Shown piece after piece: positions 1 to 4,989 of a DNA stretch of 5,345 bases. The notes under the pieces were generated by a model. The model did no database searches. It was not told the origin of the DNA and worked only from the letters and a program-made list of their open reading frames with translations. Every line of letters starts with the position of its first letter. Position 1 is the first letter of the stretch. Made by a program: the position numbers and the translations under genes. Source of the DNA: an uncultured Ruminococcus sp. (GTDB taxonomy: Bacteria > Bacillota > Clostridia > Oscillospirales > Ruminococcaceae); NCBI GenBank assembly GCA_945876155.1, contig CAMCMW010000142.1, positions 1 through 5,345 of the forward strand, written 5' to 3'.

Positions 1-70
1 ATGCGTTGCAGTAGCTCCATCTTGTGTCGGGACCTGTGATTACTTTTGTTGGGTTTACTAATTTTGCCAT
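1..70 (-). CDS. DUF2815 family protein, phage ssDNA-binding-like (N-terminal fragment)
   Basis: Only the first 23 codons lie in the window; the gene runs off the left edge. The reading begins MAKLVNPTKVITGPDTRWSY, which I recognise as the usual opening of DUF2815 proteins found in Firmicute phages directly after DUF2800. That family is generally regarded as a phage single-stranded DNA-binding protein of the T7 gp2.5 type; this is family knowledge, not something 23 residues can prove. The ATG (68-70) is preceded by AAAGGAG with 9 nt spacing, and this ribosome binding site overlaps the TAA stop of the DUF2800 gene. The gap between the two genes is 14 bp, so they are almost certainly one operon and probably translationally coupled. 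A replication gene such as a family A DNA polymerase commonly follows further left in such modules, but it is not visible here. Confidence 0.82.
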   Translation of the reverse strand, partial: MAKLVNPTKVITGPDTRWSYCNA

Positions 71-84
71 AATATAAAACTCCT

Positions 85-1215
85 TTACTCTTTGAAATCT
101 TCCTGTGCCGGATTCCATGCTTTTCTCTTGTCAGAAGCAGGAACCAGTGTCGGTTTTCCTTGTGGTTTACATACATATTTGCTGAGAAGTTCATCAAACT
201 TCTTTTTGCCGCCCAGCAGTTTTGTCATAGCAGTGATTCCGAGAATTTCGGGTTCACTATAAGGGTTCTTGCCGATACCTTTGACAGCTTCAGCAACCTT
301 TTTTTCATCGGTATACTTGCGGTTGGATTTGCCTTCAACAACCTTATAGCCTGTCCACTGCTTTCCGGCAAGTGCCTGAGAGAGTGCATACTCTTTTACA
401 TCCGTTGCCCATGCTGTCAAGGCATCCGCTTTTTCAAGAATTGCTTCAATTTCCGTATCTTCCAGCATATCCGGCGGTGCAAAGTCATACTGTGCAATTG
501 TCAGATTATATTCAGCTCTCTTGCGACAGGTAGCTTTTACTTTACAGAACCGGCAGTGTTCTCCGGCACAAAATTCTCCTTCGCCTTTTTCAGCAAGTTC
601 TGCTTTTGGTCTGAGTTCATTTTCTGCCCAGTCAAGCAAATCGGATACTGAGATTACTGAGTCACTGATGTTTTCCAGTCTCGGTTGAAAAATAATCATG
701 CAGATTTCCCTGATGTCATACAGACTGTCGAACAGCTCCAATGCCCCCAAAGCATACAGCATCATCTGACTGTTGTTCTCAGCGGATACCGGTACACCTT
801 TTCCGTGCTTATAATCAATGACAGTAAGCACATCATCGGCAACAATAACGCAGTCGCCTGTACCGAATCCACCCGGAACATATTTACTGAAATCAAGACG
901 CTGTTCCACCATGACAACCGGTGAATCATACTTTGCTATCTGCTCGGCAATATACTGAGCATAACTTTCTGTACAGTCTTCCATTTCTGAATCATAGAAA
1001 TCAAGGCTTTCTGTCGGGTTCTTTGCCTCAATGCCAAGCATCTTATTTACCTTGTACTCAGCAAGTTCATGGGCGCATGTACCTTCACGGGCGTACTCCG
1101 ATGTTGTATCGGGAAGTTCTGCATTCAGTTTGGCTGACGGCGGACAACTCAGCCAGCGTTTGCTTGCTGACGCTGAAAGAATGGCGTGATTTCTTGTGCT
1201 GTGCTTAACTGCCAA
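85..1215 (-). CDS. DUF2800 family protein, Cas4/RecB-like PD-(D/E)XK nuclease
   Basis: A 376-aa phage protein that probably acts as a DNA exonuclease in replication or recombination. Visible motifs fit the RecB/Cas4 nuclease fold: a His in GTCAHELAE (H49), GTGD with D121, the VIDYK core with D134 and K136, then Q150 and Y154 in the QMMLYALG helix. Four cysteines are placed as in Cas4/AddB iron-sulphur nucleases: C24 near the N-terminus and the C-x2-C-x5-C group C221, C224, C230; C216 is an extra cysteine nearby. Residues after about 250 form a helical, Lys-rich tail. The start is TTG at 1213-1215: AAGGAGG (1225-1231) lies 9 nt upstream, the next Met is only at residue 59, and the conserved family start (HAILSASASKRWLSCPPSA) begins at residue 10. 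It overlaps the upstream gene by 11 bp. Membership of DUF2800 is a confident recognition; nuclease activity is inferred from motifs. Confidence 0.88.
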   Translation of the reverse strand: MAVKHSTRNHAILSASASKRWLSCPPSAKLNAELPDTTSEYAREGTCAHELAEYKVNKMLGIEAKNPTESLDFYDSEMEDCTESYAQYIAEQIAKYDSPVVMVEQRLDFSKYVPGGFGTGDCVIVADDVLTVIDYKHGKGVPVSAENNSQMMLYALGALELFDSLYDIREICMIIFQPRLENISDSVISVSDLLDWAENELRPKAELAEKGEGEFCAGEHCRFCKVKATCRKRAEYNLTIAQYDFAPPDMLEDTEIEAILEKADALTAWATDVKEYALSQALAGKQWTGYKVVEGKSNRKYTDEKKVAEAVKGIGKNPYSEPEILGITAMTKLLGGKKKFDELLSKYVCKPQGKPTLVPASDKRKAWNPAQEDFKE

Positions 1216-1534
1216 GGCTTTCAGCCTCCTTCATAAGTGCAGCGTATTCAGTTTCGGCAATGCCGGATAGCTTTTCTGCACCGTGTTTCATCAGAAGCTG
1301 CTTTACCTCCTCCGTAAAGCCTTCACGGGATTTGTTTGCAAGTATGGCTCTGACTTCAGTAAGGGTGACTTCTTTTTCAGATGTTGGTGGTTCAGCTGAT
1401 TCTGACTGTTCTTCCACAGGCGGATAAATCTGTGTGAATGTTTCCAGTTCTGCTTTTGAAGCACTCTCAGCCCATTCTGTTGCAACGGTAACAAAATCAC
1501 CGAGTGCAGAAAGAACTTCTAACAGGGTTTTCAT
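1205..1534 (-). CDS. Small phage protein of unknown function, first gene of the replication module
   Basis: A 109-aa acidic protein with no signal peptide or membrane segment. Residues 1-35 look helical (MKTLLEVLSALGDFVTVATE), 38-57 are a Pro/Glu/Ser-rich linker, and 58-107 form a compact helical domain (LTEVRAILANKSREGFTEEV, then LLMKHGAEKLSGI and YAALMKEAESL). The C-terminal pattern 'VRAxLAxKSRxGxTxEVxxLLxKxGAxKLS' is common in Firmicute phages just ahead of DUF2800 genes, where it is sometimes mis-named 'rRNA biogenesis protein rrp5'; I do not accept that name and know no demonstrated function. Similar domains also occur at the ends of other phage replication proteins, so a protein-protein role in the replication complex is a guess. 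The ATG (1532-1534) follows AAAGGAG with 9 nt spacing. It is preceded by a long leader hairpin and overlaps the nuclease gene by 11 bp. Confidence 0.85.
   Translation of the reverse strand: MKTLLEVLSALGDFVTVATEWAESASKAELETFTQIYPPVEEQSESAEPPTSEKEVTLTEVRAILANKSREGFTEEVKQLLMKHGAEKLSGIAETEYAALMKEAESLGS
1225..1231 (-). promoter_or_regulatory. Ribosome binding site that selects a TTG start
   Basis: On the minus strand this reads AAGGAGG, 9 nt before the TTG codon at 1215-1213. It lies inside the 3' end of the 109-aa gene, so ribosomes finishing that gene could re-initiate on the nuclease gene. It is the main evidence that the DUF2800 gene uses TTG. Confidence 0.8.
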
Positions 1535-1555
1535 GTTTTTACACTCCTTTGCTGT

Positions 1556-1681
1556 GAAAACAAAAGAGCCTGATTTGACAATAGGAAACTAAGGCTATCT
1601 CACGAACGACAAACAAATTTGAAGTGTCCTTGTGTTGTGAGATAACCATTTGCCCTATTGCAAATCAGGCAATTTGTTTTC
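1556..1681 (-). ncRNA. Long imperfect leader hairpin upstream of the replication genes
   Basis: The two arms, 1556-1607 and 1634-1681, pair through five helices: 1556-1564 with 1673-1681 (9 bp), 1568-1577 with 1661-1670 (10 bp), 1579-1585 with 1654-1660 (7 bp), 1596-1603 with 1637-1644 (8 bp) and 1605-1607 with 1634-1636 (3 bp). These are separated by small bulges and one roughly 10 x 9 nt internal loop; the apical loop is 26 nt (1608-1633). In the internal loop c1595 opposite a1645 is a mismatch on the plus strand but becomes a G-U pair in minus-strand RNA, mildly favouring leftward transcription. The hairpin ends about 11 nt before the ribosome binding site of the 109-aa gene. It lacks a U-tract, so it is not an ordinary terminator. 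It could be a structured 5' leader, an RNA processing site, a small RNA, or a MITE-like insertion. The structure is seen directly; the function is unknown. Confidence 0.55.
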
Positions 1682-1688
1682 TGTTTTT

Positions 1689-1707
1689 TGTAGTTCTCCT
1701 GACTACA
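1689..1707 (-). other. Small hairpin with an SD-like loop
   Basis: TGTAGT (1689-1694) pairs perfectly with ACTACA (1702-1707) around a 7-nt loop. In minus-strand RNA the loop reads CAGGAGA, which resembles a ribosome binding site, but no start codon follows at a suitable distance. It would lie 5' of the long leader hairpin in the same transcript. A 6-bp stem can occur by chance. Confidence 0.35.
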
Positions 1708-1780
1708 TTGTCATTTTAACACGATTTGAAAGGGATTACGATGACAAAACCGTGTCACCCTAAATATACATTTTTCGCCC

Positions 1781-1794
1781 TTTTATGCATAAAA
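1781..1794. repeat. Perfect 14-bp palindrome
   Basis: TTTTATGCATAAAA is fully self-complementary. It sits inside the 10-bp inverted repeat AAATATACAT (1762-1771) / ATGTATATTT (1797-1806) and close to the start point expected for the candidate leftward promoter, so it could be an operator for a dimeric regulator. AT-rich sequence makes chance palindromes more likely than usual. Confidence 0.45.
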
Positions 1795-1797
1795 TCA

Positions 1798-1826
1798 TGT
1801 ATATTTTTATTTAATCTGTATATCAA
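1798..1826 (-). promoter_or_regulatory. Candidate sigma-A promoter for the replication module
   Basis: On the minus strand TTGATA (1826-1821) and TATACA (1803-1798) are separated by exactly 17 bp in an AT-rich context. Transcription would start near 1791 and run into the leader hairpin and the 109-aa gene. The -10 box matches consensus at only 4 of 6 positions and the region is AT-rich, so the call is tentative. Confidence 0.4.
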
Positions 1827-1870
1827 ACAATACTTGATTTTTTGTAAATATAGCATAATGCACAAAAATA

Positions 1871-1897
1871 GGGTGACACACTTTTGTCACCCTTTTT
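1871..1897. terminator. Second hairpin terminator, possibly bidirectional
   Basis: GGGTGACA (1871-1878) pairs perfectly with TGTCACCC (1885-1892) across a 6-nt loop. On the plus strand it is followed by five T (1893-1897); on the minus strand by TATTTTTG (1870-1863). Read leftward it would back up the proximal terminator of the peptidase gene. The same sequence forms the right copy of the inverted repeat, so it may have another role. Confidence 0.55.
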
Positions 1898-1899
1898 GC

Positions 1900-1933
1900 A
1901 AAAAAAATAACGGTTGGTTTTTCACCAACCGTT
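1900..1933 (-). terminator. Rho-independent terminator of the 643-aa peptidase gene
   Basis: On the minus strand a 10-bp perfect stem (AACGGTTGGT / ACCAACCGTT, 1909-1918 with 1924-1933) with a 5-nt loop begins 4 nt after the TAG stop. After a T-A dinucleotide step it runs into eight U (1907-1900). This is a textbook intrinsic terminator and separates the peptidase gene from the replication module unless antitermination occurs. Confidence 0.88.
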
Positions 1934-1937
1934 TATA

Positions 1938-3869
1938 CTATGACTCGGCAGCAAGCAAATCTTCTTTTAAAGGTGCAAAGCCACGCTGTACCAGTATTTC
2001 ATTCCATTGATATATGGTTTCACGATACATGGTACGGAGCATTACCTTATAGCAAAGCTGCTCTGGTACGCTGATATCAAAATTTCTGTCTGCTTTCTGC
2101 AAAAGATCGTCACTCAGTTCCGGCAAGAGATTCATTCCGACTGAAACTGCAACAATGCTTTCCAGTGACGGCATTTTTTTCGTGCAGTTACGCATTCTTG
2201 AAATGGTTCTTGTACTCAGCAGGGAACGCTCCGAAAGCAATTCTTTTGTCATTGCAAGGTTGTGCATATGATACACCATCGTTTCTGAGAATTTCTCAGG
2301 CATATCCGTTACAATTTTCTGAACTGCAAGTGCCTCTGATACTGCGTCCGGATATTCTTCTTTGTACAAATACGACAGTTCACCACGTTTGGTATTACTG
2401 TTGAGAATACCGGGAATATATTCATAATTCTGCCGTTCATGGCGTATCGTGAACAACAGACAGCATTCTTCCATGTGAGTTCTGGCATATGGAGATAAAC
2501 AGGGCTGACCGTTTCTGTACCAGATGTATTTGTCATTGTTCCGGCACAGATGACCTTCCACATAAATGTAGGTTCCTTTTTCCAGAACCTTGCGGAATTC
2601 CTCATTCCGGATATATTCTTCTGTGATTTTTTCAAAGTCTATTGTATATGTCTGGTTGTAATGCACATTTTTTCCGACCAGATATCCTGGGACAGGTTTT
2701 CCGTTTGCAAAATGACCGATACCTCTTGCCTTGTCATATCCAAGCTCCACCAGACGGTTTCTTGCCGTTTCCTTTGATACACCATAAAATTCTGCAAGGT
2801 CTGATGTTACATGTTCCAGTGCAATTGATTCAGGCATTTTTTCGTACTTCCGGAATAGTTCCTCCGCTTTTGTGGTAGTCTGATTCAGAGGCATACGCAC
2901 TCTCGGCGTCATATGCACCGCCTGATATTCAATCCAGCAAAGGGGGTCATCTTCGGATTTACCCACTGCCATATCTTCAAATTCAGGAGTATTTTCCTGC
3001 AGAAAAGAGTGGTACATACTTTGCGTATAGTAAAAGAAATAATGCTCATATGCGTGAATACATTCGTGTACCACGGTGTCGTCCGGATTTCTGTTTCTGT
3101 TTTTATGGGCAGTTACATCAATTAAAATAGTTTTTGCCGGAACAGTGGAACGTTGGGGAGTGCCGCCTTTGTAATGCGTGATAACGGTATCCTCAAAATA
3201 AATACTGCTCAGTCTTGAATCATCAGGGGAGAGCCTTGCAGTTTTCACCTGAAATCCCATGTTTTCTGCAAGCTGTCTGACATTCAGTTTCATGGGAGAT
3301 TCCAGCGCTTCCGGGTAATATTTGTGCAGCATGGCTTCTGCTTCTGCATCAAGGTTTCGTTTGGTAAGGTATGGGACAAGATAATCGGACAGTCCGCCCT
3401 CCTGGGGTATATCGTTCTTTTGATAAATATGTACCGATTCAAAAAAGTCTGACTTACCACAGACATGGAAAGTTCCCTGTACCCGATACCATTGTCTGAT
3501 TTTTGCGGCTGTGCCATGGGTATAGTGTACTGTAAAACTGGTAACGACAATAGTATCTATCCGAAAGGAAACATCATTTATTCTGTGCATATAAACCCGG
3601 TGTATCTGTGTATCATTCAGATGAACAGATGCTATCTGATTCCGGTAACGGTCAATATGTTCTCCATAGGGGACAAGTCCGTTTTCAATGCAATGACGCA
3701 TAACCCGTTCATAATCTTCCTGGTAATTCCAGCAAATGAAGTCACTGAATGAGCAGATTTCCGGTATCTGCGACCATTCCGGATTTTTCTTTACCTGGTA
3801 GAAATCCGGATTTATGGGGTCAGGGACAACGATAACCGGACCTTTTTCGATGTAATATGGTTCACTCAT
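1938..3869 (-). CDS. Large ImmA/IrrE-family zinc metallopeptidase with two helix-turn-helix segments
   Basis: A 643-aa cytoplasmic protein, several times longer than ordinary ImmA (about 150-200 aa). Residues 1-160 are an N-terminal region I do not recognise, probably rich in beta strands around 100-150. Residues 190-330 are the peptidase: LNVRQLAENMGF lead-in, HECIH at 268-272 (zinc ligands H268 and H272, catalytic E269) and WIEYQAVHMTPRVRMP with E314 as probable third ligand. Residues 345-378 (DLAEFYGVSKETARNRLVEL) are a helix-turn-helix, as often follows the peptidase in this family. Residues 535-592 (LAMTKELLSERSLLSTRTIS ... PSLESIVAVSVGMNL) look like a Cro/XRE helix-turn-helix. ATG at 3869 follows AGAGGGGG with 7 nt spacing. 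It is the first leftward gene from the control region and ends in its own terminator. Likely a regulatory protease acting on a DNA-bound repressor; the substrate is unknown. Confidence 0.85.
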   Translation of the reverse strand: MSEPYYIEKGPVIVVPDPINPDFYQVKKNPEWSQIPEICSFSDFICWNYQEDYERVMRHCIENGLVPYGEHIDRYRNQIASVHLNDTQIHRVYMHRINDVSFRIDTIVVTSFTVHYTHGTAAKIRQWYRVQGTFHVCGKSDFFESVHIYQKNDIPQEGGLSDYLVPYLTKRNLDAEAEAMLHKYYPEALESPMKLNVRQLAENMGFQVKTARLSPDDSRLSSIYFEDTVITHYKGGTPQRSTVPAKTILIDVTAHKNRNRNPDDTVVHECIHAYEHYFFYYTQSMYHSFLQENTPEFEDMAVGKSEDDPLCWIEYQAVHMTPRVRMPLNQTTTKAEELFRKYEKMPESIALEHVTSDLAEFYGVSKETARNRLVELGYDKARGIGHFANGKPVPGYLVGKNVHYNQTYTIDFEKITEEYIRNEEFRKVLEKGTYIYVEGHLCRNNDKYIWYRNGQPCLSPYARTHMEECCLLFTIRHERQNYEYIPGILNSNTKRGELSYLYKEEYPDAVSEALAVQKIVTDMPEKFSETMVYHMHNLAMTKELLSERSLLSTRTISRMRNCTKKMPSLESIVAVSVGMNLLPELSDDLLQKADRNFDISVPEQLCYKVMLRTMYRETIYQWNEILVQRGFAPLKEDLLAAES

Positions 3870-3904
3870 AATTCAACCCCCTCTAAAAAAATTTGCATAT
3901 GATA

Positions 3905-3933
3905 TTGACTTTCACTGTGAAATGTGCTATACT
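3905..3933 (+). promoter_or_regulatory. Strong rightward sigma-A promoter for the XRE-ImmA-polymerase operon
   Basis: TTGACT (3905-3910), 17-bp spacer, TATACT (3928-3933), with TGC directly before the -10 giving an extended -10 element. The start point would be near 3940, leaving a leader of about 87 nt before the repressor gene. A TTTCAC/GTGAAA palindrome overlaps the end of the -35 box and the spacer, as expected for an autoregulated repressor. Confidence 0.8.
3910..3922. promoter_or_regulatory. Operator-like palindrome O1 in the rightward promoter
   Basis: TTTCAC-T-GTGAAA, a 13-bp dyad with one central base. It shares both half-sites with the longer palindrome at 3977-3997, which argues that one dimeric protein binds both. 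The XRE protein encoded just downstream is the natural candidate. Occupancy here would block the rightward promoter. Confidence 0.7.
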
Positions 3934-3961
3934 CAAAGTGAATTCTAAGTACATTGACTTA

Positions 3962-3990
3962 AGTATACAACATTAAATTTCACTTGTCAA
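3962..3990 (-). promoter_or_regulatory. Strong leftward sigma-A promoter for the 643-aa peptidase gene
   Basis: On the minus strand TTGACA (3990-3985), 17-bp spacer, TATACT (3967-3962): a perfect -35 and 5 of 6 at -10. The start point would be near 3955, inside the expected rightward transcript, so the two promoters fire toward each other with about 15 bp overlap. The -35 box lies at the centre of the 21-bp palindrome. Confidence 0.8.
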
Positions 3991-3997
3991 GTGAAAT
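3977..3997. promoter_or_regulatory. Operator-like palindrome O2 over the leftward -35 box
   Basis: A 21-bp dyad with perfect 10-bp arms (ATTTCACTTG / CAAGTGAAAT) around a single central T. Binding here would cover the -35 box of the leftward promoter. It contains the TTTCAC/GTGAAA half-sites of O1 at wider spacing. Isolated half-sites also occur at 3936-3942 (AAGTGAA) and 4011-4016 (TTCACT). In rightward mRNA the same sequence would form a stem in the leader. Confidence 0.78.
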
Positions 3998-4026
3998 CGA
4001 GAAAATTATATTCACTGGAGGACGAT

Positions 4027-4440
4027 ATGAAATTTGGCGAAAAGGTGAAACATCTGCGTTTACAGCAGGGGAGAACACAGCAGGAGTGTGCATCAGCCGC
4101 AGGTGTCAGCAGAAGAATGTACATATCCTATGAAACAGAAGGACGCTATCCCCGCAACAGAGAAGTATATTTTAAACTGGCAGAATTGTTTGGGGTTGAA
4201 ACAAATTATCTTCTTACTGAGGACGAAGAATTTGTGGCACAGGCATCGGAGGAGTATGGTACACGGGGAAGAAAACAGGCAGAGGCACTTGTTGCTGAAC
4301 TTTCCGGACTGTTTGCAGGCGGTGAATTATCTGATAATGATAAGGACGCGGTTATGATAGCACTTCAGAAAGCGTACTTTGACTGTAAAGCAGATAACCG
4401 GAAGTATACTCCAAAAAAATATAAGAAAGACAACGAATAA
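4027..4440 (+). CDS. XRE-family transcriptional repressor (ImmR-like)
   Basis: A 137-aa DNA-binding protein. Residues 4-64 are a Cro/cI-type helix-turn-helix (KVKHLRLQQGRTQQECASAA, then GVSRRMYISYETEGR as recognition helix, then YFKLAELFGVETNYLLTED). Residues 83-133 (QAEALVAELSGLFAGGELSD ... YTPKKYKK) match the C-terminal tail seen in repressors paired with ImmA peptidases, presumably the region needed for dimerisation and cleavage. The ATG at 4027 is chosen because GGAGG (4017-4021) lies 5 nt upstream and the helix-turn-helix begins at once; an in-frame GTG at 3991 would add 12 residues but lies within palindrome O2 and lacks a good ribosome binding site. It is followed after 18 bp by the ImmA gene. 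Expected role: binds O1 and O2, silencing the leftward promoter and autoregulating its own. The fold is certain; the targets are inferred. Confidence 0.9.
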   Translation: MKFGEKVKHLRLQQGRTQQECASAAGVSRRMYISYETEGRYPRNREVYFKLAELFGVETNYLLTEDEEFVAQASEEYGTRGRKQAEALVAELSGLFAGGELSDNDKDAVMIALQKAYFDCKADNRKYTPKKYKKDNE

Positions 4441-4458
4441 TTCCGGAAAGGATAGTAA

Positions 4459-4980
4459 ATGGATTCTTATCAGATTTATAAAAATGCAGACAGACTGGTA
4501 CAGCATTACGGGACTAACGACCCCATAGAACTGTGCGATGATATGGGGATAATGTTAAGAGATGAACCGGATTTTACTGATCTGCTTGGAATGTATACAT
4601 ACCGCTGGAAACATCGTATTATTCTTATGAATCCGAATATAAACGATACACTTTACAATATGGTTGTTGCTCATGAAATCGGACATGACCAGCAGCACAG
4701 ACATCTTGCGAACGGTGAAAATTTACAGGAGTTCCAGCTGTTTAATATTACAGACATGACAGAATATGAGGCAAATGCGTATGCAAGTCATATTCTCATT
4801 GATGAAAATGAAATGACTGATTTGTTCAAAGAAGGGCATGATATAGCAACAGTTGCAAAAATGCTGTATGTAAATGTCAATCTTCTGCTTATTAAAACTC
4901 AGGAAATGAATCGTCTGGGTATGGATTTTAAACTGCCATATTCGCCGGACGCACGTTTCTTCAGGAACACACGATATTGA
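4459..4980 (+). CDS. ImmA/IrrE-family zinc metallopeptidase (anti-repressor protease)
   Basis: A 173-aa protein of normal ImmA length. HEIGH at residues 72-76 gives zinc ligands H72 and H76 and catalytic E73; TEYEANAYASHILID (101-115) supplies the third ligand, probably E102. Residues 1-45 match the usual N-terminal part (IELCDDMGIMLRDEPDF), and residues 126-146 (GHDIATVAKMLYVNVNLLLI) form the helix-turn-helix-like tail typical of the family. ATG at 4459 follows AAGGA with about 7 nt spacing. It lies 18 bp after the XRE gene and 9 bp before the Y-family polymerase. In ICEBs1, ImmA cleaves the repressor ImmR, and Deinococcus IrrE cleaves DdrO; by analogy this protein should cleave the neighbouring XRE protein after DNA damage or another cue. 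The family call is firm; substrate and trigger are inferred. Confidence 0.9.
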   Translation: MDSYQIYKNADRLVQHYGTNDPIELCDDMGIMLRDEPDFTDLLGMYTYRWKHRIILMNPNINDTLYNMVVAHEIGHDQQHRHLANGENLQEFQLFNITDMTEYEANAYASHILIDENEMTDLFKEGHDIATVAKMLYVNVNLLLIKTQEMNRLGMDFKLPYSPDARFFRNTRY

Positions 4981-4989
4981 GGTGCTTTC

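Larger units (their letters stand above)
1740..1891. repeat. AT-rich block flanked by inverted ~23-bp repeats
   Basis: Positions 1740-1762 and 1869-1891 are inverted copies matching at 20 of 23 positions; the shared core is TAGGGTGACAC, then two variable bases, then TTTTGTCA. Each copy is itself a small dyad (TGACA...TGTCA). The 106 bp between them is only about 20 percent G+C and contains a 10-bp inverted repeat (1762-1771 with 1797-1806) and a perfect 14-bp palindrome (1781-1794). Such an arrangement could be an origin or initiator-binding region, a paired terminator/operator, or a relic of a tiny mobile element. The repeats are directly visible; none of these roles is demonstrated. Confidence 0.6.
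1535..1937. other. 403-bp intergenic region, structured, no convincing gene
   Basis: Between two minus-strand genes. From right to left it holds the terminator of the 643-aa peptidase gene, a second terminator-like hairpin, an AT-rich block between inverted repeats with a candidate leftward promoter, a small hairpin, and a long leader hairpin reaching almost to the ribosome binding site of the 109-aa gene. One 94-codon plus-strand open frame crosses it but has no support (see rejected items). Confidence 0.8.

Noticed and set aside
160..1208. Three plus-strand open frames (160-651, 685-924, 921-1208)
   Set aside because: They are antisense to the DUF2800 gene, which has strong family motifs and a ribosome binding site; their translations are Cys/Phe-rich and resemble no protein family.
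1303..1500. 65-codon minus-strand frame overlapping the 109-aa gene
   Set aside because: Shifted-frame shadow of the 109-aa gene, which has the better start, ribosome binding site and family match.
1740..1891. CRISPR array or direct-repeat iterons
   Set aside because: The GTGTCACCC-type motif occurs only as two inverted ~23-bp copies, each an internal dyad; there is no regular repeat-spacer spacing.
1740..1891. Complete insertion sequence or MITE
   Set aside because: The inverted repeats frame only about 106 bp, with no transposase and no obvious flanking target duplication, and the right copy works as a terminator-like hairpin. A relic cannot be excluded.
1726..2010. 94-codon plus-strand open frame beginning MKGITMTKPCHPKYTFF
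   Set aside because: It runs through two hairpin terminators and the inverted repeats and overlaps the 3' end of the peptidase gene antisense. It has low-complexity AT-driven composition and no clear promoter or ribosome binding site.
2165..3752. Several open frames on both strands (2165-2404, 2309-2635, 2550-2777, 2642-2878, 2913-3125, 3290-3550, 3465-3752)
   Set aside because: All lie within the 643-aa peptidase gene in other frames; none has a convincing ribosome binding site or recognisable sequence.
3951..3982. A second rightward promoter from TTGACT at 3954
   Set aside because: No acceptable -10 box lies 16-18 bp downstream; the nearest (TTAAAT at 3973) has only a 13-bp spacer.
3991..4026. 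GTG 3991 as the repressor start
   Set aside because: It lies in the operator palindrome without a good ribosome binding site; ATG 4027 has GGAGG 5 nt upstream and starts right at the helix-turn-helix.
4088..4357. 89-codon plus-strand frame inside the repressor gene
   Set aside because: Shifted-frame shadow of the XRE gene; no ribosome binding site and no family resemblance.
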